Assembly: GCA_021397845.1 (NCBI GenBank)
Contig: CM038038.1
Span: 62,366,748-62,430,747 of the forward strand
Direction of reading: 5' to 3'
DNA length: 64,000 nt
Source: Areca catechu
Taxonomy: Eukaryota > Streptophyta > Magnoliopsida > Arecales > Arecaceae
In this document: piece by piece, positions 20,440-31,497 of the stretch
Numbering within the stretch: the first letter of the stretch is position 1
Layout: every line of letters begins with the position of its first letter
Notes under the pieces: generated by a model
The model's database searches: none
What the model saw: only the letters and a program-made list of their open reading frames with translations
What the model was told of the DNA's origin: nothing
Position numbers and translations under genes: made by a program

Positions 20440-22001
20440 TTGTTGCCCAAGTGGCTTACCCAAGAGGGGAGGGTGAATTGGGTATTTAAAGAATTTCTTC
20501 AAGTATGTGCTATTTTGAAATCAGAGTGTCGTAAGTGAAGTGATTAAATGAGTAAGCAACAGAAGTAAAAGCATAACATAGAAATCATAGCACAAACATG
20601 AAGAGATTTATAGTGGTTCAGAGCAACCCAGCTCCTACGTCCACTATCCAAGATACCACTTAGGATTTTCATTATATTCACCCTCAAAATACAGCCGGAT
20701 TATTTTCACAGGCTCACAATCCAAAATGCGAACTTGGTTTTATCCAGGGCTGACCAAAAACCCAATACAAAGTTAGTTTTGAATGGGATCACAAACAACC
20801 CACTGCGCTTGGTTTTTTAGGATCACCAATAACCTATCAAACTCCATGTTATATCCCCTTGCTATACTTGGGACAACTCAAAAGATGAGTCAAAGAATAA
20901 AGCAATAATATGACAAATCAAAGTTATCAAATGGTTGCGGTTACAGTGCTTGAGAAGTCCTTTTGATTGCACTTTGAATCATCTTCAAGGCTTCTTAACT
21001 TCCTCAATAAATGCCTCAAGATACTGATAAGAGTTGGTGAAGTCTTGAGTGCTTGCTTTGAATGCTCTCTAGTGAGTACTTGTGAATCTTTAATGAAAGC
21101 TCTTCAATCTCACATTAACTTCTCATCTCTATCTCCAAATGTAATTGAAATCACTTTAATATATTCCCTTTTACTGATTTTAGATGGTTATAGCCATTGT
21201 AGACCATTGGGATTCAAAATATAGTCGTTTGAGACCATTTTGGATTTAAAATAAGAGTTTTAGAACTAGTCGTTACTATCCTGAAACAGTCACTCGAGTT
21301 GACTCGGATAGCTTGAGTCGGCTCGAATCCTTAGGTAGGTCAAAATAACACTCTGGTCGAGTCGTCTCTTCTCCTTCGAGTCGACTCGCTTGGCTGGTTC
21401 TTCAAAACTGAGATTTTCATAACTCTAGACGTGTCGGCTCTTCAATACTCGAGTTGGCTTGGATGTCTATCTGAGAAAACTGTACTCTGAATGAGTCAAC
21501 TCGGATCCCCTTGAGTCGGCTCGAATTCTCAAAACCTCCTTATTGAACTCTGCCCTTGTTGGCTCTTCTGGCTGAAGTCGGCTCGAATGTCTATGTGCTA
21601 GAAAACAAGGTGCCATGCCAGACTTTAAGTCGGCTCTCCTTCTTTGAGTCGGCTCTTATGACTTAGGTCCAAAACTTGTCAAACTTGTCCAAACTTCTTC
21701 TAGTGATTTTCAAACAACTCGAAACCTTTCCAACTCATTCAATGATTGAACTTGAGATAGTTAGACTAGAAACATACATAGAAGTAGCCCTCTTAAATGA
21801 ATATACCATTGATTTTAATTGGGGGCTCTTTTGTACATAGAGTATTAACAAAAATTAACTTAACATACTATAATGTTGTAGGAAGGAGGGTTGATCAATG
21901 AAATCATCCTACAAAAACTTTAAGAACACTTGAAAGATAGTTAGTAATCAAATACATGCTCTAATATTTGGTTATCATCAAAATCATTCCAGGGGTTAAC
22001 A
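20440..22001 (-). repeat. Cop1 5' LTR
   Basis: A 1562-bp LTR with matched ends: plus-strand TGTTGCCC at the left and GGGGTTAACA at the right, so in element orientation it runs TGTTAACC to GGGCAACA. The opening (CCCAAGAGGGGAGGGTGAATTGG) resembles the LTR end seen at 42322 (Cop4). It carries the palindromic motif cluster described separately. Confidence 0.85.
21294..21655 (-). repeat. Cluster of GAGTCGRCTC palindromic motifs in Cop1 LTR
   Basis: About twelve copies of GAGTYGRCTC or close variants lie within 360 bases (21296, 21315, 21359, 21378, 21428, 21450, 21493, 21513, 21558, 21576, 21628 and 21645, approximate). One is a perfect 12-bp palindrome, CGAGTCGACTCG at 21377-21388. In element orientation they lie in the first half of the LTR, ahead of an A/T-rich TATA-like stretch near 21157, the place of a U3 enhancer. 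Confidence 0.75.
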
Positions 22002-22464
22002 GGGTTGAATTTTCTTTTCAAACCCTTCTTCATTACCTGTTTCTTCATCCTATCAACAAGAAGAAGATGAGCCTTATCTCCCTTAGAATGTCTCTCTACT
22101 GTCTTAAGCATGTTAAGCAGCTTAGGCAAAGAAGTATTCAGTTTGTTTATATGATAATTTAAAACAAATTGAGAGAAGGAATCTAGGAGTGACTGCAGGA
22201 TCAAGTCCTGGTTGAGTTTACCATCCATTACAAATCCTAATTGACCTAATCAGATGATTAAGTCAATCATTTTCAAAACATGGGTTTGAACTGATGAACC
22301 CTCACTCATGCATGCACGGAACAACTGCTTCGATATCTTATACCAAGTAGCCCTACTTTGCTCTCCATAAAGCTCCTTTAGATTGAGCAATATGAACTAA
22401 GGTTCCATCTCTTCATGTTGCCTTTGAAGCTCATTACTCATTGAGGCCAACATGATGCACCTGA
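22002..22464 (-). pseudogene. Cop2 copia gag, inner fragment
   Basis: Minus-strand Gag of an older copia element: LASMSNELQRQHEEME, then SVQTHVLKMIDLI, FVMDGKLNQDLILQSLLDSF, LNTSLPKLLNML and KKGLKRKFNPV. It is cut at 22464 by Cop3 and at 22001 by Cop1. The upstream half of the same gag is at 37546-37770. A TAA-type stop (after HEEMEP) shows decay before or after the insertions. Gag of the copia type builds the particle; this copy is only a target remnant. Confidence 0.85.
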
Positions 22465-25073
22465 TGAAACAATGGTGTCCTAAAAGCCAATCATTGTAAG
22501 GGCATTTTTATGATCTTCCAACTCATGTTGATATTATTTATCAATAAAAGGCATATTTTGGTTCATCATACCGTTGCATCTTATAAAGATTATGATGAAC
22601 CACATAGGTTAGGGTAATAAAATTAGGGTTATGATGGAGATCATAATGGTGAGACCTAAGTTCTTATAAACCCTAATTTAAAATGTTCATAGTCATTGGA
22701 TAATCGATTCGGAAATCAATGAATCTAGAAAGACTAGCATATCCTATGTATGCTTGATGGAAAGGGAGGTTGGTCTCACAACAACTTGTAGAGAGACACT
22801 AATACAAGGATGTGGGTGCTCACTAGGTTATGAGTCCACTAAACTGATCTGACAAAAGAACATAAAATGGATGTCATACTTACTTGTTAAAAAAATATTC
22901 TCTTAGTGGAAGTTATGCATGTAATCCTTAGACCTAAGACTACCATAGTATCTTGTGCACAAGAACCCATATTTTGGTGCATACTCACTAATGGCAATTA
23001 AGTCTTGTACGGGGTTTTTTGGATATGGTTGGTTATTTATGAAAGTAATGAGTAGGTCAACAAGGAATCGATCACTCCTAATAAAAGGAGAAGTTATCCC
23101 GTGTGATCTCTTCGAATGATGACTTAAGTAGTCTTTGGCCAAAGCAGGATGAGATAAGATAAGATAGGGTATCTAATCATTCATAGATTGAGTCTTCATT
23201 ATCGAATTGAGATTCAAAATGATTAAGTGCTAGGGTTTGACATTTATCCATGCCCATCACTTAATCGGGATACAGGAAGATCGAAGGATTGAATTGCATG
23301 GTAACTTTTTGCTGAAGGATATTTTTGTACTTATCACCAAATTCTTCATCTTTCCGGTAGGCATGACATGTCGCTAGATGTCAATCATATCTTATGGGTT
23401 TTCATGAATTAATTGGATTGAATTCATGAGTCAATTCGAAAGCTGGTTCAAATTGGCAACTTAGGTCAGCACAATTTGACCTAATTAAGTCAATCAGGTT
23501 TGATTGGATCGAATTGGCTCGGACCTAGACATACTGCTAGCTAGATATGAAATCCAAAGGGTCACACATATTAGGGAATTGACCTAGGATGTCAATTGGT
23601 ATTTAATTAGGGACATGGGATCCTAATTGGTTAGCTTGATTGTACACTAGCATGTGTATGCTAACTTAACTCCTAACACAATTGAATTGGGTCTAAAAGA
23701 TTGCTAAACTAACCAATTTATGAGAGACCTAAATTGGGTTGAGTCCTATATGTGATGAATTTATCAAAATTTATATGATATTTCTCAAGACTTTTATGAG
23801 CCAAATTCCAAGAGTCCCAAGGGTATGCGACTCTTGGCACCAAATGGAATGGTCGGCATTTAAAGGGGCACAGAAGGACCAAGAGTCCTTCTGCCTATTA
23901 ATCACTTATATAGTGATAAAGTAGATTAATACCTTTCCTTTTGACACCCATATTGTATATACTTTGACTAGGTCAAAGGTGACATATGGCATGGAGAAAG
24001 TTGACCGACAAGTGAAGAGTAGCGACTCTTAACTATTGGCATGCAGAAAGAAATGAATTCCTTCTACTTTCAGGAATTCATTTAAATATGAAAGGTGGCA
24101 TCCCTTGGCTATGGATGAGGATTATCAAAAGTGGGTAATCACTGATGAAAAAATGTTTGCGGACTGAATTATGGCATGCATAATATGAAGGGTTGCATAC
24201 CATCATTATTGGCGCAATTTATTATAGTAGAGAGTCTTTCTGCTTTAAGGAACTTATCAAATGGATAAGTCCTTTCAATTCCATGCCAACTCAAGAGGCT
24301 TATCACCAGTTACATGCATTATTTTTATGAAGAATAAATCCCAAAAGAAATCAGATTGGCCGAACAAGGGTAGTTGAAGGGACTTGATATATGGCTGTTG
24401 GTGCAGAAGAGTCATGGCTTATACTTATAAGACTCCTTCTCATTGAAGAGTCTTATTTGATCTATTGATAGACTGATCAAAGGCTAATGAAGAGCTTTAT
24501 CTAGCACCTCCCCTACTCCTATATATAGCCATCAATGTTTAGGCCGATGGGCATCTGATTTCATCTTTTCTTTCCTGCATTCTTGCACTTACACTCACAC
24601 TCTGCCATACTCTCCTTTTGTCTCTTCCTCCCTTGTCTTGTCTTAAGACAAGTACTTCATTTTAAGACAAGGGTTTTAGGAAGTGAATTAGAAAGTGTAA
24701 GTGAAAGTGAAAAGAGTTTTAGAAAGGGCTCAGAGTGCTCTACAGGAGTGCAAGGGTCTGAGCAAGAAAGGAGGGGCTGCCAAAGAAAGAAAAGCCATCA
24801 CAAGAGTACCGAGGTTTAATCTACCTCCTAAGGAGTGCTTCCTAGGTTCCATTCCTATGTGGAACACCTCTGGAGGGCATGCACTTGTGTGCCTAGTAGA
24901 AAGAAGAAGGAATTAGCATTCTAGGTATTTTTATGAACCCTAATTGCATGATTTGTTAATTGTAATGAATAAGGGATCTTAGGCATAGGGTTTCAAGTTG
25001 CTTGGAGTTTCAAGAAAGAAATTTTTTGAAATCCATTGTTCCGATATGCCATCGAAACCCTAGAAACCCAATA
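22465..25073 (+). repeat. Cop3 5' LTR
   Basis: A 2609-bp LTR matching 34937-37540 along its length (for example GGTGTCCTAAAAGCCAATCA near the start). The end reads AAACCCAATA where the 3' copy has AAACCCAACA. It contains TATATATAG at 24520-24528 and a 16-bp palindrome downstream. Confidence 0.92.
24520..24652 (+). promoter_or_regulatory. Cop3 LTR promoter and downstream palindrome
   Basis: TATATATAG (24520-24528) after a CACCTCCCCTACTCC patch. About 110 bases downstream, at 24637-24652, is the perfect palindrome CTTGTCTTAAGACAAG, followed by a further half-site TTTTAAGACAAG. Both are kept in the 3' LTR (36986-36994 and 37103-37118). Confidence 0.65.
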
Positions 25074-25074
25074 G

Positions 25075-25087
25075 TGGTATCAGTGCC
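25075..25087 (+). other. Cop3 primer binding site
   Basis: TGGTATCAGTGCC, one mismatch from the initiator tRNA-Met complement, one base after the LTR end. Confidence 0.85.
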
Positions 25088-25864
25088 CTCTTACTTCAAT
25101 CAATTAATGGTCAAGTGGATATGCTTATGTGATAATGAATATGATCATATATGGGGATCATATTTTGATGCATGCCACTAATTAGGGTTTACTTATATAT
25201 TGAATGATAATATGATCATATATATAAATCATAGTATGATGCATACTATTGAAAGGATATATGATAGTCAATATTATCATGTATGGTGCATGCAATTAGT
25301 AATGATTGCTTATTATGCTATCAAGTGATGCATGATTATTTTAAATTACATATGATATATGTTAAATCCTAGTAACTGCTTCAGATTGGGTTAGTCACCA
25401 TGGCCATCCTGTCATAGGAGTTATTTACGATTTCATGGCCCTCTCATCCCATTCAATGGGACTCCTATGGCATGTAGGGATGCCGCTGTGGCCATATCCC
25501 ATGAATAAGTAAGGTGAACATATTCATATTACAATCATGCTTATGGTATGCATATTAGGGTTAATATGCTCGAATGATGGAATGAATATCATGTCATGAA
25601 TGTTAGGTTTTATGATGTCATGAATGTTAGGTTGACATGATTAAGTCTATATTAAGATGTGTTAGAGACCATCAAAGTCCTCATAAAAATCATATTTTGT
25701 CATAGTGTAAGTTAATCATGATGCAAATCCGATTAGGGTATGATCAGCCAATTGGTGTCTAGGCAAGTTGTTCTGGAAAGGTAAAGGGAACGAGGCTTTT
25801 AATTGATTCTATTGACTTACCTGGCCAATTTAATTGGTATTTAAAGAAAACAATGGGGGGACCC
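25088..25864 (+). other. Cop3 leader, first part
   Basis: No ORF. Contains a CCCATTCAATGGG stem with GGCATGTAGGGATGCC (about 25438-25482), AGCCAATTGGTGTCTAGGC near 25747, and CCAAT/ATTGG at 25825-25837. Similar blocks occur in the gypsy leaders. It ends at the GACCC target duplication of Gy3 and continues at 30868. Confidence 0.65.
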
Positions 25865-27058
25865 TGGTGGGGGCACCAGGTTAAGAAAGAAGCTTCAACT
25901 AATACTAAGTTCTTTATGGATTGAGACTAGGAACTCAAGTCTCGTATGAGTCCTACCAGCTTTTACTTGGAGCGCCACATCATCATGGACCACCTATGCC
26001 AACTCATCACCAAAGAATGCCACATCACCTTTTTGCCAAGTCATCTCCAAGGGGTGCCATGGAGAAGGATGTGCCATGTCACCTTGCCATTTCACCTTGC
26101 CACATTATTGGATTTGGAAACCACCTCGCCATGCTAACTCACTTGCCAAGTCATCACCAAGTGGTGCCACATCAAAACAACTTCAAAGTGGGGACCTCAC
26201 CATGCCAACTCACCTTGCCAAGTAATCACCAAGAGGCACCAACTTCAAGTGGGGACCAAGGATTCAAATCCTTCACATTCCATGTAACCCTCAACCAAAT
26301 CCTCCACATTCCATGTAACCCTCCACCAAATCCTCTAACACCGCCTAATATTTCTCCATGATATGGAGAATTTCAAATTGATTGAAAGGCCAATAAAAGC
26401 CTCTTGTACGCCCATGGTAAAGGAGGCTTTTTGGATGATGAAACAAGAAGTAGTTTTTTCTATGAAGCAAGTGTTTTGTAGTGTGGTTGTGTTTCAATCT
26501 TGGCGTGTGATCTTCTACCTCCCAAGCTAACAACTTCTCCAAAGATCCCATCTTCCCTCAACGACCACTTGTTTTCTTAATTCCTTCCTCCTACTTTGAT
26601 TTGGTATTCCTTCAAATCAGCTTAGTCCTAATTCCTTCATTGCGCAGGGTTCCTTCTACGATCCGGAGTTCAAGAAGTGGGTCATTGCCATCAGATCAAG
26701 TATGGTGAGAACTTGTTTCGATGGAAGAGTCATCTTTTCATCCAGGGCTTGTTTGTTTGATTGCTTCAACCAATCTACACCAACAAGGAGTGCTCATCAT
26801 GGTAACAATTCCCTTCTAATATTTTTAAGTCTGGATTATTGAAGACAGTTTTCCTAGGTTTAGAATCCATAATCATTAGCCCTAATCTTCTCTAGGATTT
26901 AAATAACTACATCGCGGCGTAAGTTCCAATTTTCTGTGCTCCTTCCATAGCTTTACCTTAGTACTTTTGATCTAAAATTTAGTACCTGTTAATAGGCTTC
27001 ATTGCTCTCATTTCTCAATTCATCATTTAGATTGCATTCTCATCATCGTGCTGCATCA
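25865..27058 (+). repeat. Gy3 5' LTR
   Basis: A 1194-bp LTR, TGGTGGGGGCACCAGG to GCTGCATCA. It contains imperfect repeats (ACCATGCCAACTCACCTTGCC type, 25985-26240) and two copies of a roughly 30-bp CCACATTCCATGTAACCCT unit near 26275-26335. The 146-codon ORF at 25921 is low-complexity and not supported as a gene. Confidence 0.93.
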
Positions 27059-27061
27059 AAT

Positions 27062-27073
27062 TGGTATCAGAGC
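27062..27073 (+). other. Gy3 primer binding site
   Basis: TGGTATCAGAGC, exact tRNA-iMet complement, three bases after the LTR. Confidence 0.93.
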
Positions 27074-28087
27074 ATGGTTGCATTAGGGTAGAATAGTTCT
27101 CTTTAAATCCAAGCAAGATCTAAAATTCACACCTCCTGAGTGGGTGTACTCCAGTACACTGTCATGACCCATGGGAATAATGAGCCCCTGGCCAGACATG
27201 AATTTTTTAGATTGAAGTTTGGGTAAGCCATTGCACTTGTTTGATTAGGTTCTGTTTTCTAAAAATTTGCATCTGTTTACTGTAATCCGTCTGCAACTCC
27301 GTAGGCAAGTCACTAATTTTTTGTTGAAATATTTTTTTCTTGTTCCTTATTAAGTCAATTATCACCACATTAAATTTCATCATCAGAAAAAAATTAAGAA
27401 AAAATGAAAATTTCTGCAGTTCGACACTATCATTAGGGTTCTGTTCTGTCCTTTTTATTTATCTTCATTTGTAGGATCTGCTTAGAGTAGTACAGATTTT
27501 AGTTTTAAAATTCCTTTCATTTTCATTGAAACATATAAGATAGGAATTCTCTGTGAATTTTTCAGAATTTTTGGATATTTGTTTCATCACGTTTTCCACA
27601 CCACTTTCAAACTGCAACACACTTCTGCAGCACCTTTGCATTTCATTCATCTCATGAGAAATCAAATTAAGGGCATCAATTTGACATAGGGTCAAGGTTT
27701 CATCACTTGTCCCTAGCCTAAAAATCACCAACCAGCATATCGATCCCAGCCCGTTAATTAAAATTGAGTAGAACGTTAATTGCCCTAGTGTGTTAGGGAC
27801 ACCAACAAGTTGGGTTCAGGTCAAGGTCAAGTTAACTGTGTCAGCTAATTGGTGTGTGCTTACTGGCTTGGTGTCTAGGATTGGTGCATTAGGGCTTGTG
27901 ATTTGGTCCACCTACCTGACCAATCTCAGATTGGTGTCTAAGGTTAGCAATCAGGGACCTTCACTACCCTCCACCTACCTTGCTAAGTCCCATAAGTACT
28001 ACTAGCTAGTTGGTTCACTTAATTAGACTTCTAATTTGTGCTCTAGGTCTAGGAAACCTTAGCTCGAACTTGAGTCAATTTGCATGC
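27074..28087 (+). other. Gy3 leader
   Basis: No credible ORF. Contains CCCTAG-TGTG-TTAGGG (27783-27798) followed by GACACCAACAAGTTGGGTT, and CCAAT/ATTGG at 27920-27934, both shared with Gy2. Translation would begin at ATG 28088 by the conserved MTTRAGTPY start. Confidence 0.65.
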
Positions 28088-28975
28088 ATGACAACAAGAG
28101 CAGGGACACCATATTCACCAATCCAAGCCTAGTCCAGTGTAGCCATGGACCCAAATCTTGAAACCATGCTGAAAGGCCTAAATGATCTAATGGCCCAATT
28201 GAACCAAATTCTGGCTAAACAATTTCCCTTAGACCAACCAACTCCTACTATCCCATTAGCTCATATGAATGATAGGAGTAAGAACCCTGAAGTACAAGTT
28301 GAGTTCATTAATACCCAAGACTTAGGGTATCCTCAAACTGAAGGGCTAGGGAAGGAAGAAGGCAAATCTGAACCTAGTAAATATGTGTATGAGACTAACA
28401 TAAGTTTATTAGATGAATATGAAGGGGAAGACTGTGAAGAGAACAACTTTAGTACCTTACCTGAGGAAACCTTTGGTAAAGAAAAGATTATTGAGCCTAG
28501 TCCTGAAACATCAGAACAACCAAAATTTAGTGAGGACTTGGTTCCCGTAAGACAATGCCCTCAGGAAGAACCCAATACTTTATCTTCGACACAAGAACTC
28601 CTTCAGGTACCTGAGAAGAACCCAATCATTATTTTGGAAGACTTTCCTGATGACCTTCAACTACCTAGAAGCATCCCGCCTGTAGATCAAAATTCTAATC
28701 TTATGGTCATCATGAGTAACCAAGGTCTGTTTCAAGATTCTCCTAAATTACCCCAAGTCTCGGATTCCTATTTCCTGCCTTTCCTTGAGTCTTATCATAA
28801 TTTTAGAGCCATTAAGTTTTATTTTGATGAGATTACTAGGATGCATGAGCTTTTAAAGCCTATTCCTTTTGCTACCTACTTTTGGAAAACCTTATGGCAT
28901 TTGCTAGGAATCCATGGTAAATTCTCATGTTCATGCCATACCAGGGTCAAACCTAGAGAGTCATTAATCTGTTAG
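28088..28975 (+). CDS. Gy3 Gag-like ORF, chimeric with integrase scrap
   Basis: The conserved Gag N terminus MTTRAGTPYSPI begins at 28088, but a TAG follows; the open part is 276 codons from 28145 (MDPNLETMLKGLNDLMAQL). It has a short helical start and lacks the capsid domain and zinc knuckle. It passes directly into the acidic tail YETNISLLDEYEGEDCEEN, then about 110 residues of acidic, Pro/Ser-rich sequence that I do not recognise. The end (FDEITRMHEL, then TYFWKTLWHLLGI) is integrase-core sequence from which the SDRDV acidic motif is gone. So the ORF joins both ends of a deleted gag-pol. It is open but unlikely to be enzymatic; a role as a non-autonomous Gag is only a possibility. Confidence 0.65.
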
Positions 28976-29710
28976 GTTTAGGCCCTAGAGAGTCCAATAA
29001 AATTCCTCTCAATAAGGATGCCTAGTTCAATCTGCATTTTGTAAGTGCTTGTGTAAGTTTCTGAGTCTGCTGAGTCCTATGCATAGCATGTTGAGGATTT
29101 GCATCATGAAATAAATTTGAGCAATGAATCCTATAAACATAGGACTAATTCAAGAAAGAAAGTCAAGGAATTCTATAAGAGAGATCATGTTCCCATCCGG
29201 GACTTTCAAGAAACTACATACCCGTGGTGCAGGCCCCTTTAAAGTCCTAAAGAAGATTAGATCTAATGCTTACATATTGGAATTACCTTCAGACCTAGGT
29301 ATCGACCCGACCTTCAATGTCTCAGACTTGATAGAATATAAGGAACCCATGATGATACCTAGTGAGCCTTTTGGGCCTGAACATATTTTTGAGAGTGAAC
29401 CATTACCCGAGTATCCACAAACAACCATTCCTCAAAAATGAGAGAAAACTGAACAAATCTTGGATAATAAGATTGTCACTATCAGAAACAAGGATTACTA
29501 TCGATATTTGGTCCGTTGGCAAGGGAGACCAAAATCTGACGACTCCTGAATCGCTAGAGAGGACCTGCAATGACTGGACCCGGACTTATTTGAACAATAT
29601 CAAAGCCAGGCTGGACCGAACTCGACAGGGTCGAGTTCCTCCCACCCAGGGAGAATTGGTGGGGGCACCAAGTTCAGAAAGAAGCTTCAACTAATACCAA
29701 GTTCTTTATG
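28976..29710 (+). pseudogene. Gy3 integrase C-terminus and chromodomain remnant
   Basis: Fragments in different frames: HVEDLHHEINLSNESYK (near 29090), FPSGTFKKLHTRGAGPFKVL (29190-29250), AYILELPSDLGIDPTFNVSDLIEY, and a chromodomain with DNKIVTIRNKDYYRYLVRW (about 29465-29520) that then hits a stop. The coding end HPGRIGGGTKF crosses into the 3' LTR at 29657 as in Gy1 and Gy2. Confidence 0.85.
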
Positions 29711-30862
29711 GATTGAGACTAGGAACTCAAGTCTCGTATGAGTCCTACCAGCATTTACTTGGAGCGCCACATCATCGTGGACCACCTATGCCAACTCATC
29801 ACCAAAGAATGCCATATCACCTTTTTGCCAAGTCATCTCCATGGGGTGCCATGGAGAAGGATCGGCATGTCACCATGCCATTTCACCTTGCCACATCATT
29901 GGATTTGGAAACCACCTCGCCATGCCAACTCACTTTGCCAAGTCATCACCAAGTGGTGCCACATCAAAACAACTTCAAAGTGGGGATCTCACCATGCCAA
30001 CTCACCTTGCCAAGTAATCACCAAAAGGCGCCAACTTCAAGTGGGGACCAAGGATTCAAATCCTCCACATTCCATGTAACCCTCCACCAAATCCTCCACA
30101 TTCCATGTAACCCTCCACCAAATCCTCCACATTTCATGTAACCCCCCCTAATATTTCTCCATGATATGGGGAATTTCAAACTGATTGAAAGGCCAATAAA
30201 AGCCTCTTGTACGCCCATGGTAAAGGGGCTTTTTGGATGATGAAACAAGAAGGAGTAGTTTTTCTATGAAGCAAGTGTTTTGTAGTGTGGTTGTGTTTCA
30301 ATCTTGGTGTGTGATCTTCTACCTCCCAAGCCAACGACTTCTCCAAGGATCCCATCTTCCCTCAACGACCACTTGTTTTCTTAATTCCTTCCTCCTACTT
30401 TGATTTGGTATTCCTTCAAATCAGCTTAGTCCTAATTTTTTCATTGCATAGGGTTCCTTCTATGATCTGGAGTTCAAGAAGGGGGTCATTGCCATCAGAT
30501 CAAGTATGGTGAGAACTTGTTTCGATGGAAGAGTCATCTTTTCATCCAGGGCTTGTTTATTTGATTGCTTCAACCAATCTACACCAACAAGGATTGCTCA
30601 TCATGGTAACAATTCCCTTCTAATATTCTTAAGTCTGTGTTATTGAAGACAGTTTTCCTAGGTTTAGAATCCATAATCATTAGCCCTAATCTTCTCTAGG
30701 ATTTAAATAACTACATCACGGCGTAAGTTCTAAATTTTCATGCTCCTTCCATAGCTTTACCTTAGTACTTTTGATCTGAAATTTAGTACATGTTAATATG
30801 CTTCATTGCTCTCATTTCTCAATTCATCATTTAGATTGCATTCTCATCATCGTACCGCATTA
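29657..30862 (+). repeat. Gy3 3' LTR
   Basis: A 1206-bp copy of 25865-27058, ending CGCATTA (5' copy GCATCA). It has three copies of the CCACATTCCATGTAACCCT unit (30064-30142) against two in the 5' LTR. The GGGAGAA stretch precedes it. Confidence 0.93.
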
Positions 30863-30867
30863 GACCC

Positions 30868-31497
30868 CCTCACCCCTTCCACTTACCTAGCCAATTTGGT
30901 CATATCTAGACCTTAAATTTGAATTGCTAATTGATTAAGCACACTACAATTTGCCTTCCTTCATGCTAAGCCAAATTAATATCAAAAACTATGGTAGGTT
31001 TGTTGTGTACACATAAGGCCTGCTCTAGCATTTGGTATAAAATTTGTCCTGGTGCACCTAGTGCTTTATAGCATGACTGATAATGTTGCTTTGTTGTGTA
31101 CACACAAGGGCAACATTATTCAATCATGGCTATTTGGAAATTAATGGTCCGTCTAAACTAAGACATTATGGTTTGTTGTATACACACAAAACTATAAGTG
31201 TCTTAGAGGCAAAAGTTAAGTTGAGAATTGCAACGTATGTAACTAGAAAGGGTCATTTCCTACCCTTGAACTTATAAGTGTTTGTTGTGTACACACAAGA
31301 CATTTATAAGGAATTGGGATCTCAACCCCACTAAGGAAGCCCTGTGAGGGTTTTTTGCTTATGATAGTTGAGAGTTATGGTATTTGATAGAAAATAGTGG
31401 GAGACATAATTAGATGCAAAAGTCCTTGTCTAATTATGAATATCATTATGAGTGGTCTGCTTATAGTTGTTCTTTACTTACTGTAGATTATTGCATT
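30868..31497 (+). other. Cop3 leader, second part with four-hairpin array
   Basis: Continues from 25864. Between about 30980 and 31310 lie four inverted-repeat hairpins, each centred on TTTGTTGTGTACACACAAGG or a near copy (centres near 31008, 31098, 31180 and 31290). The rest has no ORF. The gag reading begins at 31498, where the expected ATG is ATA. Confidence 0.85.

Larger units (their letters stand above)
13823..22001 (-). mobile_element. Cop1, Ty1/copia (Sirevirus-like) element, left end outside window
   Basis: Minus-strand copia element inserted in the gag of Cop2. Its 5' LTR is 20440-22001, the primer binding site 20426-20437, and gag-pol 20394-15497. The 3' LTR is not in the window. 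Everything from the pol end to 13823 is unbroken on the same strand and may be the long 3' region typical of Sireviruses, with Gy1 inserted in it. The flank beside the 5' LTR is GGGTT (22002-22006); its partner is off-window. The Sirevirus-like call rests on the Gag pattern (EGTSQVK, LNTLPLDELLG) and on the LTR start in plus-strand reading (TGTTGCCCAAG). Confidence 0.8.
25865..30862 (+). mobile_element. Gy3, gypsy element deleted for reverse transcriptase
   Basis: A 5.0-kb element with paired LTRs (25865-27058 and 29657-30862) and a perfect target duplication GACCC (25860-25864 and 30863-30867). The 2.6-kb interior has a primer binding site, leader, a Gag-like ORF and integrase/chromodomain scraps. 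It has no zinc knuckle, protease, reverse transcriptase or RNase H, so it would need enzymes from another element. Inserted in the Cop3 leader. Confidence 0.92.

Noticed and set aside
24583..24916. Two overlapping short ORFs after the Cop3 promoter
   Set aside because: Lie in the LTR; the 3' LTR copy does not keep them intact.
25921..26361. 146-codon His/Pro-rich ORF, also present at 29713-30141
   Set aside because: It lies wholly in the Gy3 LTR; both copies exist because LTRs are duplicates. Composition follows the imperfect ACCATGCC-type DNA repeats, and the two copies differ in length and frame downstream.
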